Shown: positions 25,280-34,195 of the stretch, piece by piece
Layout of the letters: each line of letters begins with the position of its first letter
Numbering within the stretch: the stretch's first letter is position 1
Source: Streptomyces zingiberis
GTDB taxonomy: Bacteria > Actinomycetota > Actinomycetes > Streptomycetales > Streptomycetaceae
Direction: 5' to 3'
Assembly (NCBI RefSeq): GCF_012034935.1
Contig: NZ_JAATEN010000009.1
Span: 124,001 to 188,000, forward strand
DNA length: 64,000 nucleotides
Notes under the pieces: model-generated
The model's database searches: none
What the model was told of the DNA's origin: nothing
The model's input: the letters and a program-made list of their open reading frames with translations, nothing else
Translations under genes and position numbers: made by a program

Positions 25280-25654
25280 ATGGTTGCGGGCGAGGGAGCG
25301 GTACGCGTCGACAGCTGGATCTGGTCCGTGCGGCTGGCGAAGACCCGGTCCATGGCGGCCACTGCCTGCCGGGCCGGCCACGTCCGGGTCAACGGTGAGC
25401 GGGTCAAGCCGGCCCATCAGGTGAAGCAGGGGGACGAGGTGCGGCTGCGCCTGGCGGGCCGGGAGCGGATCGTCGTGGTGAAGGCCCTGCTCCGCAAGCG
25501 TGTGGGAGCCCCGGCCGCCGTCGAGGCCTACCTCGACAAGAGCCCGCCGCCGCCTCCGCGGGAGGAACTGGCCGTGGTGCCTCACCGGGACCGCGGCGCC
25601 GGCCGCCCCACCAAGCGCGACCGCCGCGAGACCGAGCGGCTGCGCGGGCGCTGA
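25280..25654 (+). CDS. S4-domain RNA-binding protein, Hsp15-like
   Basis: A 124-residue protein. Residues 8-70 form an S4 domain: RVDSWIWSVRLAKTRSMAAT, then CRAGHVRVNGERVKPAHQVK and DEVRLRLAGRERIVVV. A linker with poly-Pro and a highly basic C-terminus (KRDRRETERLRGR) follow. E. coli Hsp15 binds free 50S subunits that carry nascent chains, and this actinobacterial homologue probably does likewise. The ATG is preceded by TAAGGT 7 bases upstream and no clear ribosome site, compatible with leaderless translation. Confidence 0.9.
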   Translation: MVAGEGAVRVDSWIWSVRLAKTRSMAATACRAGHVRVNGERVKPAHQVKQGDEVRLRLAGRERIVVVKALLRKRVGAPAAVEAYLDKSPPPPPREELAVVPHRDRGAGRPTKRDRRETERLRGR

Positions 25655-25801
25655 CCTCCAGGGAGACCGCCTCCTGGAACGCCGGCTCCGACTCAGCTCC
25701 GGCCCCGGCGCCGGCTGCCGGGGTCGCCGGCGTCCGCCGGCGGGCGCCGTGCTCACCGCCCGGGACGGCGAACCGTCCCGGGCGGGCCGGGGAGGGAGTG
25801 G

Positions 25802-25978
25802 TCAGCCCCGCTGTTCCCGGAGCCGCCGCTGGCGCTGGATCCCCGGACCGTGCCAGTCCAGGGCCTCGGCCGCCTCGCGCCGGATCTCCTCGGCGGTGTT
25901 CCGGGCGTCGGCGACCACGTCGCCGTGTTCGTTCAGCAGTTGCTGGTAGATCGGGGGATGGGCGGCCGAGGTGGTCAC
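25802..25978 (-). CDS. 58-residue hypothetical protein
   Basis: A small gene of 58 codons with GTG start and GAAGGA 7-8 bases upstream. The product begins VTTSAAHPPIYQQLLNEHGD and continues as one amphipathic, strongly charged helix (DARNTAEEIRREAAEALDW) with a basic C-terminus. There is no signal peptide or membrane segment. The even codon bias and good ribosome site support it. It resembles short conserved actinobacterial proteins of unknown function. Confidence 0.7.
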   Translation of the reverse strand: MTTSAAHPPIYQQLLNEHGDVVADARNTAEEIRREAAEALDWHGPGIQRQRRLREQRG

Positions 25979-26374
25979 TGTGCGGTCCTTCGGGTCGGGT
26001 CACGGAGAGGGCTCCGTGGTGTACAGCGACCATGATCTCGCAGGTGTTTCCCGGCTGGGGAGCGCCCGGGCGTTCACGGGGGCGCGTACCTGGGCGGCGC
26101 GCTCCGGGTGGCGGCCCGGCCGGGGCCCCACGCCGTGCCTGCCTCGTGCGCGCTCCGCGCGGCGCGGTCCGTCGGGGGGAAGCCGGAAGTCCTCTCGGGC
26201 GGTTTCCCGGCGGACCCGCCATCCCCGCTCCGACGGCAGCGGACGGCCGCCCCGGCGCCGCGGAATGTCAAGCGCGGTCCGGAGGCGGCCCCGGCCGCCG
26301 GGTGTGAGAGGTTGACGGGGAGACGGCCCGGTCTCCCGGAGCCGGGCCGCGGAGCGGGAAGTGGGAGGGCGGGC
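25979..26374. promoter_or_regulatory. 396-bp intergenic region with a hairpin before the SMR gene
   Basis: No gene is evident. On the + strand GGGAGAC (26318-26324) pairs perfectly with GTCTCCC (26331-26337) around a 6-base loop, about 37 bases before the SMR start. SMR genes of the SugE type are often controlled by guanidine riboswitches, but the loop is not the ACGR sequence of the type II motif and I do not see the type I core. The first 30 bases hold the promoter of the small - strand gene. Confidence 0.4.
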
Positions 26375-26689
26375 ATGGCCTGGACCGTGCTGATTCTGTC
26401 GGGGGTGCTGGAGGCCGTGTGGGCCACGGCGCTCGACCGGTCGCAGGGGTTCAGCCGACCTGGCCCCAGCGTGCTCTTCGTGGCCGCCCTGGGCCTGAGC
26501 ATGGCCGGGCTGGCCTACGCGCTGCGGGAGGTGCCCGTCGGCACCGGCTACGCGGTCTGGGTGGGCATCGGCGCCGTACTCACCGCCGCCTGGGCCATGG
26601 CCACCGGGGGCGAGGCGGTGTCCGTGGCGAAACTGCTGCTGCTCGCCGGGATCATCGGCTGCGTGGCGGGCCTGAAGTTCCTCCACTGA
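26375..26689 (+). CDS. SMR family small multidrug/guanidinium exporter (SugE-like)
   Basis: A 104-residue protein with four membrane helices, the classic length of a small multidrug resistance subunit that works as a dual-topology dimer. The conserved Glu of helix 1 is in GVLEAVWATALD (about E13). Helix 3 carries VPVGTGYAVWVGIGAVLTA. The W-A-T-A-L-D segment and the downstream Glu resemble the SugE/Gdx subgroup, which exports guanidinium in exchange for protons, more than the quaternary-ammonium group. The ATG has GGGAGGGCGG upstream. Confidence 0.88.
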   Translation: MAWTVLILSGVLEAVWATALDRSQGFSRPGPSVLFVAALGLSMAGLAYALREVPVGTGYAVWVGIGAVLTAAWAMATGGEAVSVAKLLLLAGIIGCVAGLKFLH

Positions 26690-26836
26690 CGGGCCCGTTC
26701 CGCGGGCCGGTTCCTTCACCCGCGGTGCGTTCAGGGACGGATCGCCCGGATTTCCGCGTTCCGGTACGCATCGAGCGCCACCCCCCGGGGCAGGCGGAGC
26801 GGCGTACCGACACGACGAGGTGAGGAGCGGACCGGC

Positions 26837-27286
26837 ATGTCGAAGGTCGAGGAATCCATCGAGGTCGGCGTCCCCGTGCGGACCGCGTACGACCAGTGGA
26901 CGCAGTTCGAGGAGTTCCCGCGGTTCATGGAGGGCGTCGAGCGGATCGAGCAGAAGACGCCGACCCTGACCCACTGGGTGACGGAGATCGGCGGGATGAA
27001 GCGGGAGTTCGACGCCGAGATCACCGAGCAGATCCCCGACGAGCGTGTCGCCTGGACCACCGTCGACGGTGAGGTCCGGCAGGCGGGCGTGGTCACCTTC
27101 CACCGCCTGGACGACACGCGGACGAAGATCATGCTCCAGCTGGACCACGACCCCCAGGGCATCGCGGACTCCGTCGGCGACAAACTGGGCTTCGTCCGGA
27201 AGCAGGCCGTGGGGGACCTGGGGCGTTTCAAATCGTTCATCGAGTCCCGCGGAGCGGAGACCGGCGCCTGGCGCGGCCAGGTCTGA
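26837..27286 (+). CDS. SRPBCC (START-like) polyketide cyclase/dehydrase family protein
   Basis: A 149-residue SRPBCC fold: VEESIEVGVPVRTAYDQWTQ opens the fold, followed by FEEFPRFMEGVERIEQ, the strand pair around TEIGGMKREFDAEITEQIPD and VAWTTVDGEV, and a long C-terminal helix LGRFKSFIESRG. This subgroup (cyclase/dehydrase-like) is common in Streptomyces outside polyketide clusters, and its ligand is unknown. GGTGAGGAG lies 12 bases before the ATG. A strong hairpin follows the gene. Confidence 0.88.
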   Translation: MSKVEESIEVGVPVRTAYDQWTQFEEFPRFMEGVERIEQKTPTLTHWVTEIGGMKREFDAEITEQIPDERVAWTTVDGEVRQAGVVTFHRLDDTRTKIMLQLDHDPQGIADSVGDKLGFVRKQAVGDLGRFKSFIESRGAETGAWRGQV

Positions 27287-27321
27287 CGGCCCGGCGGACC
27301 GCCACGGGCGGACGGAAGGGA

Positions 27322-27358
27322 CCGGTGGGGCCCCGGCGCACCGCCGGGGCCCCACCGG
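27322..27358 (+). terminator. 17-bp-stem hairpin after the SRPBCC gene
   Basis: 27322-27338 pairs perfectly with 27342-27358 around a 3-base loop, 35 bases after the stop codon. It probably terminates the SRPBCC transcript. Confidence 0.75.
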
Positions 27359-27380
27359 CCGTTCCGCATGCGGAACGGCC
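27357..27380. promoter_or_regulatory. 24-bp perfect palindrome upstream of the N-monooxygenase gene
   Basis: A perfect palindrome whose half is GGCCGTTCCGCA lies directly after the hairpin and about 100 bases before the monooxygenase start. It could be an operator or a second hairpin. It does not look like the known iron box of DmdR1 (TTAGGTTAGGCTAACCTAA). Confidence 0.5.
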
Positions 27381-27478
27381 CGCCGCAGCGGCTTGGCAAC
27401 CGGGCCCCTCCCGGCTACCCTCTCCTGGATTTCCGCCGGTGAGCCGGGGCCCCGGCTCCCCGCAGCCCGGGAGGCGCC

Positions 27479-28897
27479 GTGCCGCACGAGACCGCGCCGG
27501 ACCCGGCGGCTCCGCACGGTGAGCCCGCCCGGGAGGGCGCGCCGGCGCACGCCGCGCCGCCCGGCGCCCCCGCGGAGGGTCCGTACGACCTCCTCGGCGT
27601 CGGTCTCGGCCCGTTCAACCTCTCCCTGGCCGCCCTGGCCGACGGTGTCCCCGGGCTGCGCGCGCTCTTCCTGGACACCCGGCCGCGGTTCTCCTGGCAC
27701 CCGGGGCTGCTGCTGGAGGGGACCGTTCTCCAGGTGCCCTTCCTCGCCGACCTGGTCACCATGGCGGACCCCACCAGCCCCTGGTCGTACCTGAACTACC
27801 TGCGCGCGCACGACCGCATGTTCCCCTTCTTCTTCTCCGAGCGCTTCCACATCCCGCGCCGCGAGTACGACCACTACTGCCGCTGGGTCGCCGAGCGCCT
27901 TCCCTCCTGCCGGTTCGACGCCCGGGTCACCTCGCTCGCCTGGGACGGCGCGGGCGGCGTGTTCCGCGTGACCCACCGCTCGGCCGCCGGCCGGAGCGCC
28001 GAGGTGACGGCGCGTCAGGTCGTGCTGGGCGTCGGGACGGAACCCGTGCTCCCCCACGCGCTGCGGATCCCGCCGGGCGGCGACGGGGCGGAGCGGATCG
28101 TGCACAGCGCCGCCTACCGTGCCCACCGGAGCCGGCTGGCCGCCGCCGGCGATGTCACCGTGGTCGGCGCCGGGCAGTCGGGCGCCGAGGTCGTCCTGGA
28201 CCTGCTGCGCCGGCGGAGCGGCGACGGCGAGGCGGGCGGGCCGTTCGTCCGCTGGCTGGCCCGCACCCCCGCCTTCGCCCCCATGGAGTACTCCAAGATC
28301 GGCCTGGAGCACTTCACCCCCGACTACATCCGCTACTTCCGCGCCCTGCCGGAGCCCGTACGGGACCGGCTGGTGCGCGAGCAGTGGCAGCTCCACAAGG
28401 GCGTCAGCGAGGAAACCCTGGCGGACATCCACGACGAGCTGTACGAGCACACCATCGGCGGCGCCGCGCCCCGCGCCTCCCTCCACCCCGGGGTGGAGGT
28501 CACCGGCGCGGAACGGGCCCCCGGTGGGCTGCGGCTGCGCTGCCACCACGTCCAGCAGGACCGCCCCTTCACGCTGCGGACCTCGGCGGTCGTGGCCGCC
28601 ACCGGCTACGCGGCCCGCCGTCCGCCCTTCCTCGGGCCGCTGGAGCCGCTGGTGGACCGGGACGAGCGGGGGCGGTACCGGATCGACGGTGACTACCGGG
28701 TCGCGCTCGACCCCGCCGTCACCGGCGCGCTGTACGTGCAGAACGCGGAACTCCACACCCACGGGGTCGGCGCGCCGGACCTGACCCTGGGCGCCTGGCG
28801 CGCCGCGACCATCCTCAACGCCGTCGCCGGGCGCACCGTCCGGCCCGTGCCGGACCAGGTGGCGTGGACGGTGTTCGGCACCCCCGACGGGCCATGA
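27479..28897 (+). CDS. L-lysine/L-ornithine (or diamine) N-monooxygenase, siderophore type
   Basis: A 472-residue flavoprotein of the SidA/IucD/PvdA/DesB family, which N-hydroxylates an amine for hydroxamate siderophores. The FAD site is LLGVGLGPFNLSLA (about 38-51). A conserved FSWHPGLLLEGTVLQVPFLA stretch follows. The NADPH motif is VVGAGQSGAEVVLDL (about 227). The C-terminal VVAATGY and NAELHTHGVGAPDLTL are family motifs. There is a 34-residue Pro/Ala-rich N-terminal extension. Desferrioxamine DesB is the closest type I know, but the desA, desC and desD partners are not here, so the substrate is open. Confidence 0.88.
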   Translation: MPHETAPDPAAPHGEPAREGAPAHAAPPGAPAEGPYDLLGVGLGPFNLSLAALADGVPGLRALFLDTRPRFSWHPGLLLEGTVLQVPFLADLVTMADPTSPWSYLNYLRAHDRMFPFFFSERFHIPRREYDHYCRWVAERLPSCRFDARVTSLAWDGAGGVFRVTHRSAAGRSAEVTARQVVLGVGTEPVLPHALRIPPGGDGAERIVHSAAYRAHRSRLAAAGDVTVVGAGQSGAEVVLDLLRRRSGDGEAGGPFVRWLARTPAFAPMEYSKIGLEHFTPDYIRYFRALPEPVRDRLVREQWQLHKGVSEETLADIHDELYEHTIGGAAPRASLHPGVEVTGAERAPGGLRLRCHHVQQDRPFTLRTSAVVAATGYAARRPPFLGPLEPLVDRDERGRYRIDGDYRVALDPAVTGALYVQNAELHTHGVGAPDLTLGAWRAATILNAVAGRTVRPVPDQVAWTVFGTPDGP

Positions 28898-28944
28898 GCG
28901 GGACGGGGGTCGCGGGGAACGCAGCCGGTCACCGCCGCCGGACC

Positions 28945-29385
28945 TCAGCCGCTCTCGCCGGAGACGGCACCGTCCAGATAGACCCAGGCCCCCGCGTCCC
29001 GCACGAAGCGGCTCTCCTCCTCCAGGACCCCGGCCCGGCCGCGCCGGATGTGATGCGCGCGGAAGGACACCCGGCCCTCGCTGTGGAACGGGCTGCCACC
29101 GTCCGTCGCCAGGATCTCCAGCCGCAGCCAGCGCAGCTCCGGATCGGCCGGGGCCGCCGCCGGCCGGGTCCGCGGATGCCAGCTCCGCAGCAGATACGGC
29201 TCGTCGCCGACGGCGAAGGCGCTGTACCGGGAGCGCATCAGCCGCTCCGCGGTGGCCGCGGCCGTCTCACCGCGGTGCAGCCGTCCGCAGCACGCGTCGT
29301 AGACCGCGGGCAGCCCGCAGGGGCAGGGCAGGGGCCCCGGGGAAGGGTGTGCGGCGGCCGGCCGGCGGGACGCGCGTCGGGTCAT
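28945..29385 (-). CDS. YchJ-like UPF0225 protein
   Basis: A 146-residue protein. Its Cys-rich metal motif CPCGLPAVYDACCGRLH (about residues 21-37) is followed by the typical ATAERLMRSRYSAFAVGDEPYLL region, HPRTRP and a cystatin-like sheet ending FVRDAGAWVYLDG. The UPF0225 family is of unknown function, probably zinc-binding through the SEC-C-like Cys/His set. There is an Arg-rich N-terminus. It converges on the monooxygenase gene with a 47-base gap. Confidence 0.88.
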   Translation of the reverse strand: MTRRASRRPAAAHPSPGPLPCPCGLPAVYDACCGRLHRGETAAATAERLMRSRYSAFAVGDEPYLLRSWHPRTRPAAAPADPELRWLRLEILATDGGSPFHSEGRVSFRAHHIRRGRAGVLEEESRFVRDAGAWVYLDGAVSGESG

Positions 29386-29472
29386 GGCCCCATGGTGCCC
29401 GACGGCGGACGGCCGGGTACCGCCGGGGAGCCGTCAGGGACCCGGCCGGCGCGCGGTACGGGCAGCCCGGTC

Positions 29473-29832
29473 TCAGCGCACCAGGCCGGCGACGGCCAGG
29501 GCCCACACGCTCAGCGCCACCGCACTCAGCAGCACGGCCACGGAGGCGCACACCAGCCGGCGGCGGAGCAGCTCGTACCGAGCGCCGTACTCCTCGCGCA
29601 ACTCGCCGGCGCGCCCCACGACGTGCTCCAGGAGGCGCCGGGTGAGCGCGAGCCGGTCCTGGACGTAACACCCGACGACCTCGGCGCGCTGGGCGGTGGT
29701 CAGCCAGGGCAGACGGTCGGCGAAGGCCTCCGCCTCGGCGTGCGCGTCGGCGATGTGGGAGCGGCCGCGCAGGTACCCCTCCAGCTGGGCGAGGCCGGCC
29801 TCCACCTCTCCGGGGTCGGGTCGCACGGCCAC
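29473..29832 (-). CDS. hypothetical membrane-anchored protein linked to ctaD
   Basis: A 119-residue protein. Residues 1-85 are helical and charged, with AEVVGCYVQDRLALTRRLLE and VGRAGELREEYGARYELLRR as amphipathic helices. Residues 92-117 form one C-terminal transmembrane helix (VCASVAVLLSAVALSVWALA). The GTG start lies 1 base after the ctaD stop, so it is cotranslated with it. This topology, cytosolic helical domain plus tail anchor, could suit an oxidase accessory protein, but I do not recognise a family. Confidence 0.72.
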   Translation of the reverse strand: MAVRPDPGEVEAGLAQLEGYLRGRSHIADAHAEAEAFADRLPWLTTAQRAEVVGCYVQDRLALTRRLLEHVVGRAGELREEYGARYELLRRRLVCASVAVLLSAVALSVWALAVAGLVR

Positions 29833-29833
29833 C

Positions 29834-31570
29834 TCAGCCCCGGCCGCCGTCGCGGTCCCCGCCGGCCGGGCCGGCCGCCTCGCCGCCCGGCTCGACCGCG
29901 TCCCGGCGCCCGGCGTTCTCCTCGTCGTCCAGCAGGGAGATCGCCGGGTGGTGCAGGTCGAACGCCGGGGACTCCGAGCGGACGCGGGGCAGCGTCAGGA
30001 AGTTGTGCCGGGGCGGCGGACAGGAGGTGGCCCACTCCAGCGAACGGCCGTAACCCCAGGGGTCGTCCACCCGGACCCGTGGCGAATACCGGGCGGTTTT
30101 CCAGACGTTGTAGAGGAACGGGAGGGTGGAGAGGCCGAGCAGGAAGGAACCGATCGTCGACACGGTGTTGAGGGTCGTGAAACCGTCGGCCGCGAGATAG
30201 TCGACGTAACGGCGCGGCATTCCCTCGACGCCCAGCCAGTGCTGGACGAGAAAGGTGGCGTGGAAGCCGGTGAACAGCGTCCAGAAATGGATTTTCCCCA
30301 GCCGTTCGTCGAGCATCTTCCCGGTGAACTTGGGCCACCAGAAATGGAATCCGGCGAACATCGCGAACACCACGGTGCCGAAGACCACGTAGTGGAAGTG
30401 CGCCACCACGAAGTAGCTGTCGGTGACCTCGAAATCCATCGGCGGGGAGGCCAGCAGCACGCCGGTCAGCCCACCGAAGAGGAAGGAGACGAGAAATCCG
30501 GTGGCCCACAGCATCGGGGTCTCGAACGACAGCGAGCCGTTCCACATGGTCCCGATCCAGTTGAAGAACTTCACCCCGGTCGGCACGGCGATGAGGAAGG
30601 ACATGAAGGAGAAGAACGGGAGCAGGACCGCGCCGGTGGGGAACATGTGGTGCGCCCACACCGCCACCGAGAGGCCCGTGATGGCGAGGGTGGCGCCGAC
30701 CAGCCCGATGTAGCCGAAGATCGGCCGCCGGCTGAAGACGGGGATGATCTCCGTGATGATGCCGAAGAACGGCAGCGCGATGATGTAGACCTCGGGGTGA
30801 CCGAAGAACCAGAACAGATGCTGCCACAGCAGCGCGCCGCCGTTCGCGGGGTCGTAGACCCGCGCCCCGAACAGCCGGTCCGCCTCCAGGGCGAGCAGCG
30901 CGGCCGCCAGCACGGGAAAGGCGATGATCACCAGCACGCTGGTGAGCAGCACGTTCCAGGTGAAGATGGGCATCCGGAACATGGTCATCCCGGGCGCGCG
31001 CATGCAGACGATGGTGGTGGCGAAGTTGACGGCGCCGAGGATGGTGCCGAACCCGGAGAGCGCCAGTCCCATGATCCACAGATCGCCCCCCACCCCCGGC
31101 GAGTAGGGCTTGGTGGACAGGGGTGTGTAGGCGAACCAGCCGAAGTCCGCCGCTCCCTGCGGGGTGAGGAAGGCGGACAGCGCGATCAGCGAACCGAAGA
31201 GATAGAGCCAGTACGACAGCATGTTCAGCCGGGGGAAGGCCACATCGGGCGCCCCGATCTGCAGCGGCATGACGGCGTTGGTGAATCCCGCGAAGAGCGG
31301 GGTGGCGAAGATGAGCAGCATGATCGTGCCGTGCATCGTGAACGCCTGGTTGTACTGCTCGTGGGAGAGGATCTGGGTGCCCGGGCGGGCCAGTTCCGCG
31401 CGCATGACGAGGGCGAGCGCCCCGGCGAAGAGGAAGAAGACGAACGCCGACACCATGTAGAGGGTGCCGATCTTCTTGTGGTCGGTCGTGCTCAGCCAGT
31501 CGACCGCCACTTTCCCGGGGGACGGCCTTCCGGGACGGGTCACGCTCTTCGTCTGGGTGTCCGCGGCCAT
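29834..31570 (-). CDS. ctaD: cytochrome c oxidase subunit I (aa3 type), orphan copy
   Basis: A 578-residue, 12-helix haem-copper oxidase subunit. Visible ligands are the low-spin haem His in TMHGTIMLL, the CuB His with the cross-linked Tyr in [10 protein letters not shown], the His pair in WAHHMFPTG, and the haem ligands in [12 protein letters not shown]-channel and D-channel residues fit an aa3 oxidase. The ATG at 31570 has GGAGAGG upstream. ctaC, ctaE, ctaF and qcr genes are absent here, so this is a second, stand-alone subunit I of the kind many Streptomyces carry. The C-terminal tail is Gly/Glu-rich. Confidence 0.94.
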   Translation of the reverse strand: MAADTQTKSVTRPGRPSPGKVAVDWLSTTDHKKIGTLYMVSAFVFFLFAGALALVMRAELARPGTQILSHEQYNQAFTMHGTIMLLIFATPLFAGFTNAVMPLQIGAPDVAFPRLNMLSYWLYLFGSLIALSAFLTPQGAADFGWFAYTPLSTKPYSPGVGGDLWIMGLALSGFGTILGAVNFATTIVCMRAPGMTMFRMPIFTWNVLLTSVLVIIAFPVLAAALLALEADRLFGARVYDPANGGALLWQHLFWFFGHPEVYIIALPFFGIITEIIPVFSRRPIFGYIGLVGATLAITGLSVAVWAHHMFPTGAVLLPFFSFMSFLIAVPTGVKFFNWIGTMWNGSLSFETPMLWATGFLVSFLFGGLTGVLLASPPMDFEVTDSYFVVAHFHYVVFGTVVFAMFAGFHFWWPKFTGKMLDERLGKIHFWTLFTGFHATFLVQHWLGVEGMPRRYVDYLAADGFTTLNTVSTIGSFLLGLSTLPFLYNVWKTARYSPRVRVDDPWGYGRSLEWATSCPPPRHNFLTLPRVRSESPAFDLHHPAISLLDDEENAGRRDAVEPGGEAAGPAGGDRDGGRG

Positions 31571-31883
31571 GTTCGCCTCTCCGCCACCGGCCCGGGGCGT
31601 GGGAAGGAATCGGATTGCTCGGGTTTCTCGCGTTGCTCGGTTCCGGGGGCGCCGGCCGCCACCGCGAAAGGCGCGCGTTCGCCGGCGGGCGCGGCACCGT
31701 GCCGTCGCTTTGATAACACGGCGGCGGAGCCGGTGGCGGCCCGACTCTGGTACGGGTGGCGACGGAAAGCAAATGAGTGTCACCCGGGTGGCGCAGCCCG
31801 TTTCCGGACCGGCCGGCGGGGAATTCCGCCGGGTCCCCGGCTCCCCGGCGCGCCGGGGACCCGGGGACCCGGGTGGGGGCGTC
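31571..31883. other. 313-bp intergenic region with a hairpin
   Basis: This lies upstream of ctaD and downstream of the phosphatase gene, both on the - strand. An 11-bp stem (31831-31841 with 31852-31862) is the probable phosphatase terminator. The ctaD promoter should be in the remainder, but I see no clear -10/-35 pair. Confidence 0.5.
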
Positions 31884-33995
31884 TCAGCGGTCGACGCGGC
31901 GTACCGCGAGCAGGGCGACGTCGTCCGGCCGCCCCGCGTCCCCGTCCTCCCGGAGCAGGAAGTCCGCGAGGTCGGCCAGGTCGGCCGGCACCCCCAGGCG
32001 CTCCTCGGCCGAACGCAGCCATTCCCGCAGGTCGGTGAGGGTCTGTGTGACGCGGTCGCCGATGTCGGAGCCTTTCCGTTCGACCAAGCCGTCGGTGAAG
32101 AGGAGCAGGGTCTCGCCCGGGTCGAGACGGGCCCGCGTGACGGGGTAGCCGGCGTGCGGGACGACCCCGAGCGGTGGCCCGCCCGTGAGCCGCAGTTCCA
32201 CCGCCGCGCGGGAGGAGAGGAGCAGGGGGTGGGGGTGCCCGGCCCGGGCGCCGACCAGCGACCCGTCGACGGGGTCCAGGACGAGATAGACGCAGGTGGC
32301 GAAGAGACCGGTGTCCAGGTCGCCCAGGACCCGGTTGGCCCGGGCGAGGACGTGACCGGGACTCATGCCCGCGTCGGCGCAGGTGCGCAGGACCACCCGG
32401 AGCTGGCCCATCACCGCGGAGGCGTGCGCGTCGTGCCCCTGCACGTCCCCGATCACCAGTGCCGCCGTGCCGTCCGGCAGCGGCAGCACGTCGTACCAGT
32501 CGCCGCCGACGTACATCTCCCCCGTCGCGGGGAGGTAGCGGGCGTGGGCCCCGAGAAAGGGGAGTTCCGGCAGGCCGCGGGGGAGCATGGCGCGTTGCAG
32601 GCCGGTGGACGTGCGGTGTTCGGAGTCGAAGCGGCGGGCGCGTTCGAGGCTCTGGCCGAGGAGGGCCGCGACGGCTGTGTAGAACGTCCGTTCGCCGGCA
32701 TCGAACTCCCGGGGGCCGGCGAAGGTGATCAGGCAGGCGCCGGTGGACCGCTCCGCGCCGGCCAGCGGAAGGACCACCCACGCCTGCGGGGGCACGGGCC
32801 CGGCGGAGGGAAGCCCCGGCGGTCCGGTCCGGTCCGCTCCGCGCGGCCGGCTGATGTCGGCGAGGAACAGTGGCTGGTCCCGCTCCGTCGCGTGCCGCAT
32901 GGTCTCCAGGCCCGGTGCCTGCAGCGGGCGGGACTCCGGCGCGACCGGGGTCTCCGCCACGACTCTGAGGTGCTCGTGTTCGAGGACGCCGATGACGACG
33001 CCCTCCGCGCCGAGCGCCGGCCGGGTGAGGTCCGTCATCACCCGGGTGACGTCCCGCACCGTCACCGCCTGGGCGAGTGAGCGGGCGAGCGTCAGCAGGA
33101 AGGCGTCCCGCGACCGGTCGGGGGAGAGGGAGGGCGCGGTGGCCGCCCCGTCGGAGGGCCCGCGCAGCACCAGGCCGAGGGCGCAGGCCGGGCGCCCGTC
33201 CCCGCCGGTCAGCACCGTCCCGTGTTCGAGCAGCGGGTGGTGGCTGCCGTCCGGGTGCACCACGCGGTAGTCCAGCCGGTAGGCGCTCCCGCCGCCGGCC
33301 GGAGCGCCGGCCGGCGAGGCGGAGGTGGCCGCGGCGCCGGGGGTGCTGACGGCCGACTCGGTCACCTGGGCGATCGCCGCCTGGACCACCGGCAGATCGT
33401 CCGGGTGCAGCGCGGAGAAGAAGGTCTCCTCCGCGCCGTCGAACTCCTCCGGGGTGACGCCGTAGAGGGCACAGGCGCGCTCGTCCCAGTGGACGGAGCT
33501 CTTCATGAGATCCCAGGCGAAGGCGCCGGCCCCGGTCGCCTCCACCGCCCGGAGCAGCGGCTCGGCGGAGTCCAGGGCGAGGCCCTTCAGCCGGATGGCA
33601 CAGGCCTGGGCCAGCAGCCGCAGTCCGGAGCCGTCCGGGGACGTGCCCCCTTCCGGGCGGCGCCGGAGCCCGGCCGCGAGCACCCCGAACGTCCGGCCGT
33701 CCGCCGTGAGCGGGAGCAGCGCGACGGGTGCCCGCGGCCCGCCGGTCCGCCGTCCCCGGCCTCCGGCCAGCACGGCGGCCGCCGAGCGCCGCGGGCCGGG
33801 GGCGGCCGTGGGGCGGGCTGCGTACTCCTCCAGACCGTCCCGTCCCCTCACGTAGATGTGGGTGCGCCCGGCGGCGAGCGGCGCCGGCTCGCCGTCCGGA
33901 GCCGCGGTGAGGACGCGGACCATCTCCTGCGGTCCCGCGCAGCGCAGCAGCCGCGGCAGCAGGCGGAGCAGGCCCGGCTGGGCGGCTGGGGCCAT
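31884..33995 (-). CDS. GAF/PAS/SpoIIE-type (PP2C-like) serine phosphatase
   Basis: A 703-residue phosphatase. An N-terminal GAF-like domain (about 15-145), a PAS domain (about 155-300, [20 protein letters not shown] and [11 protein letters not shown]) and a second GAF (about 310-460) precede the SpoIIE domain. The catalytic part has [41 protein letters not shown] and [10 protein letters not shown], with the metal-binding Asp residues present. Such enzymes dephosphorylate STAS anti-anti-sigma proteins. I chose the ATG at 33995 with GGAAAGG upstream. There is no HATPase kinase domain, unlike many relatives. Confidence 0.9.
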   Translation of the reverse strand: MAPAAQPGLLRLLPRLLRCAGPQEMVRVLTAAPDGEPAPLAAGRTHIYVRGRDGLEEYAARPTAAPGPRRSAAAVLAGGRGRRTGGPRAPVALLPLTADGRTFGVLAAGLRRRPEGGTSPDGSGLRLLAQACAIRLKGLALDSAEPLLRAVEATGAGAFAWDLMKSSVHWDERACALYGVTPEEFDGAEETFFSALHPDDLPVVQAAIAQVTESAVSTPGAAATSASPAGAPAGGGSAYRLDYRVVHPDGSHHPLLEHGTVLTGGDGRPACALGLVLRGPSDGAATAPSLSPDRSRDAFLLTLARSLAQAVTVRDVTRVMTDLTRPALGAEGVVIGVLEHEHLRVVAETPVAPESRPLQAPGLETMRHATERDQPLFLADISRPRGADRTGPPGLPSAGPVPPQAWVVLPLAGAERSTGACLITFAGPREFDAGERTFYTAVAALLGQSLERARRFDSEHRTSTGLQRAMLPRGLPELPFLGAHARYLPATGEMYVGGDWYDVLPLPDGTAALVIGDVQGHDAHASAVMGQLRVVLRTCADAGMSPGHVLARANRVLGDLDTGLFATCVYLVLDPVDGSLVGARAGHPHPLLLSSRAAVELRLTGGPPLGVVPHAGYPVTRARLDPGETLLLFTDGLVERKGSDIGDRVTQTLTDLREWLRSAEERLGVPADLADLADFLLREDGDAGRPDDVALLAVRRVDR

Positions 33996-34195
33996 GGCAC
34001 GGCCTTTCCGGGATCGGAACGCGGAAGGAGTGAGGAGTGACGGGGGCGGAGGTGGGGGAGGGCGCGCGGGCACGGACATGCGAGAATCCGCCGCGAGCCG
34101 GACAATTATGACTATAAGGGATCGCTGTGGACGTGACGCCGGCCGGCCGGCGGCCGTCCCCGCGGGTGGCCCGGCAGGACGGAGGCAGGGCGGAT

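Noticed and set aside
26300..26374. Guanidine riboswitch before the SMR gene
   Set aside because: One hairpin is present, but neither the ACGR loops of type II nor the type I core is visible.
26000..28762. Long - strand frame across the SMR, SRPBCC and monooxygenase genes
   Set aside because: It is antisense to three recognised families and its product is low-complexity Gly/Arg/Val. It is a shadow.
34127..34195. Longer hemerythrin start at a GTG
   Set aside because: No ribosome site at the GTG, whereas the ATG at 34196 has GGAGG upstream and begins right before the domain.
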